Below, piece by piece: positions 44,986 to 46,515 of a stretch of DNA of 46,515 nt. Position 1 is the first letter of the stretch. Each line of letters begins with the position of its first letter. The notes beneath the pieces are model-generated. The model did not search any database. It had not been told where the DNA came from and saw only the letters and a program-made list of their open reading frames with translations. This stretch comes from Sphaerobacteraceae bacterium (lineage in GTDB: Bacteria > Chloroflexota > Chloroflexia > Thermomicrobiales > Thermomicrobiaceae), in contig REEK01000138.1 of NCBI GenBank assembly GCA_007695115.1, forward strand, positions 1 through 46,515. The letters run 5' to 3'. The translations under genes were made by a program, and so were the position numbers.

Positions 44986-46515
44986 ATGAATCTGTCGGAT
45001 AGCCAGAAATTGCTCTTGGATGATGTCCTCGCCGGACGCATCAGTCGGCGGTCATTGCTGAAGCGTGCCGCCGCCCTTGGTGTGAGCGCGCCGGTGATCG
45101 CCAGCCTGCTTGCGGCGTGTGAGGATGATGACGCGGCAGACGATGATGAGCCTGCTGCAGATCCAGATGACGATGATGAAGAAGTTGTCGTCGAGGACGA
45201 CGATGATGACGAAGAAGACGAGCCGGAAGATACTGACGATTCAGACGACGACGAGCCGGTCGACGAGCCCGACGATGACGACGAAGAAGATGATGATGCC
45301 GACGATGCTCCCAGCGAAGCTGGTGGCGGTGGACGCCTCGACCTGTTGTGGTGGCAGGCTGTTGACATCATCAACCCGCATCTGGCTCAGGGAACCAAGG
45401 ACTTCGACGCGTCGAGCGTCGTCTACGAAGCACTCGCTTACACAGGCGACGATGGTCAGTTGATTCCACGCCTGGCAACCGAGATCCCCAGTCTCGAGGC
45501 CGGCACGGTTGACGAAGACGGCATGTGGGTCGACTGGGAACTGCGTGACGATGTCTACTGGCATGATGGCGAGCAGTTCACTGCAGAAGACGTCAAATTC
45601 ACGTGGGAGTTTGTTGTCGAAGAGACAACAACGGCTACCACGTTTACGACCTACGAGATGATCGAGGACGTTGAGATCATCGATGACTTCAATGTTCGCC
45701 TGCACTTCCGTGAGCAGTCGCCGGGCTGGTTTGTTCCCTATACGGGCGTCAACGGACTCGTATTGCCAGAGCATCTCTTCCGTGACTATATCGGTACTGA
45801 AGCACGGAATGCTCCGTACAACATGGAGCCGATCGGCACCGGCCCGTTCCGGGTTGTCGATTTCCGCCCGGCCGACACCGTGTTCTTCGAACGAAACGAA
45901 GACTACTGGGATCCGGGCAAGCCGTACTTTGACTCGGTCGAGATGATCGGTGGCGGTGACGCAACCAGTGCCGCTCGTGCGGTTATCGTGACCGGTGAAG
46001 CAGACTGGGCCTGGAACATTCAGGTCGAAGCAGACATTCTGGACGCGCTCGAAGACCAGGGTGATGCCGGCTTCGTGCATGCGTTCCCGGGTGTCAGTGC
46101 CGAGCGTCTCATGATCAACTTCGCCGATCCGTGGGAAGAGGTTGATGGTGCGCGGTCTGAACCGAGCACCGAGCATCCGTTCCTGACCGATCAACTGATT
46201 CGCGATGCAATCAAGTTGTCGATCCAGCGTGATGTTATCTCTGACCAGCTCTACGGTGCTGGTGGTGTCGCCACAGCGAACAACCTGAACCAGCCAGAGT
46301 GGGCCGTCAACCCGGACCTGACCTGGGAGTTCGACCTGGATGCCGCGGCGGAACTGCTGGACGAAGCTGGCGCAGAAGATACCGACGGAGACGGTGTTCG
46401 TGAGTACAACGGCACACCGCTGTACATGCTGTATCAGACCTCTATCAACTCGATCCGCCAGAGTAACCAGGAGATCGTCAAGGACGACCTGGACTCGATC
46501 GGGTTCGATGTCGAG
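44986..46515 (+). CDS. Family 5 ABC substrate-binding lipoprotein, copy 2 (cut by window end)
   Basis: The first 510 codons of a close paralogue of the preceding gene; no stop is reached. It has the same Tat-type motif (SRRSLLKRA), lipobox LLAAC, acidic linker (62 residues here) and domain start GGGGRLDLLWWQAVDI. Long segments are identical (HLAQGTKDFDAS, NAPYNMEP, EVDGARSEPSTEHPFL, EDTDGDGVREYNGTP). Differences are spread through the protein, for example FVVEETTTATTFTTYEM against FVADEATTATTFATYEM. GGGAGG lies 4 bases before the ATG at 44986. A tandem duplication with later divergence is the simplest origin. The different binding-domain residues may give different ligands. Confidence 0.92.
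   Translation, partial: MNLSDSQKLLLDDVLAGRISRRSLLKRAAALGVSAPVIASLLAACEDDDAADDDEPAADPDDDDEEVVVEDDDDDEEDEPEDTDDSDDDEPVDEPDDDDEEDDDADDAPSEAGGGGRLDLLWWQAVDIINPHLAQGTKDFDASSVVYEALAYTGDDGQLIPRLATEIPSLEAGTVDEDGMWVDWELRDDVYWHDGEQFTAEDVKFTWEFVVEETTTATTFTTYEMIEDVEIIDDFNVRLHFREQSPGWFVPYTGVNGLVLPEHLFRDYIGTEARNAPYNMEPIGTGPFRVVDFRPADTVFFERNEDYWDPGKPYFDSVEMIGGGDATSAARAVIVTGEADWAWNIQVEADILDALEDQGDAGFVHAFPGVSAERLMINFADPWEEVDGARSEPSTEHPFLTDQLIRDAIKLSIQRDVISDQLYGAGGVATANNLNQPEWAVNPDLTWEFDLDAAAELLDEAGAEDTDGDGVREYNGTPLYMLYQTSINSIRQSNQEIVKDDLDSIGFDVE

Larger units (their letters stand above)
42487..46515 (+). repeat. Tandem gene duplication
   Basis: The two substrate-binding protein genes (42487-44427 and 44986 to the window end) align along their whole visible length with only small insertions, almost all in the acidic linker. 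The ribosome-site context TGTGGGAGGAAC is also shared. The intergenic sequences otherwise differ, so the duplication is not very recent. Confidence 0.8.

Overview
The window reads as chromosomal DNA from a GC-rich, free-living bacterium, most likely a Chloroflexota member (Thermomicrobia-like is my best guess). I base this on several signs. Two secreted-protein repeats of the 'FWxxxGGLxxFGYP ... FERARFEYHP' type, common in that phylum, are present. A PII-like c-di-AMP receptor follows tmk, as in Firmicutes and Chloroflexota. Peptide-binding proteins carry Tat-type lipoprotein signals, and GTG and TTG starts are frequent. Almost all genes are housekeeping or DNA-repair genes. I found no rRNA, tRNA, prophage, insertion sequence or CRISPR array.

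Layout. 1-2054: recA and a c-di-AMP receptor gene, both on the minus strand, each with a good promoter; recA has a palindromic SOS-like operator. 2055-7300: a minus-strand operon headed by a cobalamin riboswitch and an intrinsic terminator. It encodes a secreted alpha/alpha-barrel protein, a membrane-anchored transcobalamin beta-domain-like protein, an ECF transmembrane subunit (EcfT) and a double ATPase (EcfA), with no recognisable S component. 7353-10521: an MTA/SAH-type nucleosidase and an MrfA/YprA-like repair helicase. 10518-17049: the pyrimidine operon pyrC-carA-carB-pyrE, with a strong promoter and a terminator immediately upstream of the pyrC ribosome site. 17090-19411: ligA and a small downstream gene on the minus strand. 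19497-25979: a DnaQ-UvrC (Cho-like) fusion, a phosphohexomutase relative that has lost its catalytic loops, a family 4 uracil-DNA glycosylase and FtsK. 25993-32364: a zinc-ribbon protein, recR, a GNAT-like protein, a SpoIIIAA/Ycf45-type ATPase with an R3H domain, tmk, a second c-di-AMP receptor and a membrane zinc-ribbon protein. 32383-35162: an SDR epimerase and NAD kinase on the minus strand, and recO on the plus strand. 35164-42055: on the minus strand, an FtsX-type double permease, an HlyD-type adaptor, an AAA+ ATPase and FtsH. 42487-46515: two tandem family 5 substrate-binding lipoproteins with very acidic linkers; the second runs off the window.

How it fits together. The density of DNA-repair genes is high: recA, mrfA, ligA, dnaQ-uvrC, udg, recR and recO. 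Three promoters (recA, mrfA, and the dnaQ-uvrC/ligA divergent region) carry a degenerate GAAC-N4-GTTC palindrome near the -10, which suggests a small LexA-like regulon. The most unusual system is the riboswitch-controlled operon at 2055-7231. It looks like a bacterial, split version of the vertebrate intrinsic factor/transcobalamin architecture (alpha-barrel plus beta domain), linked to an ECF energising module. The second striking item is a phosphohexomutase pseudoenzyme encoded between two DNA-repair genes.
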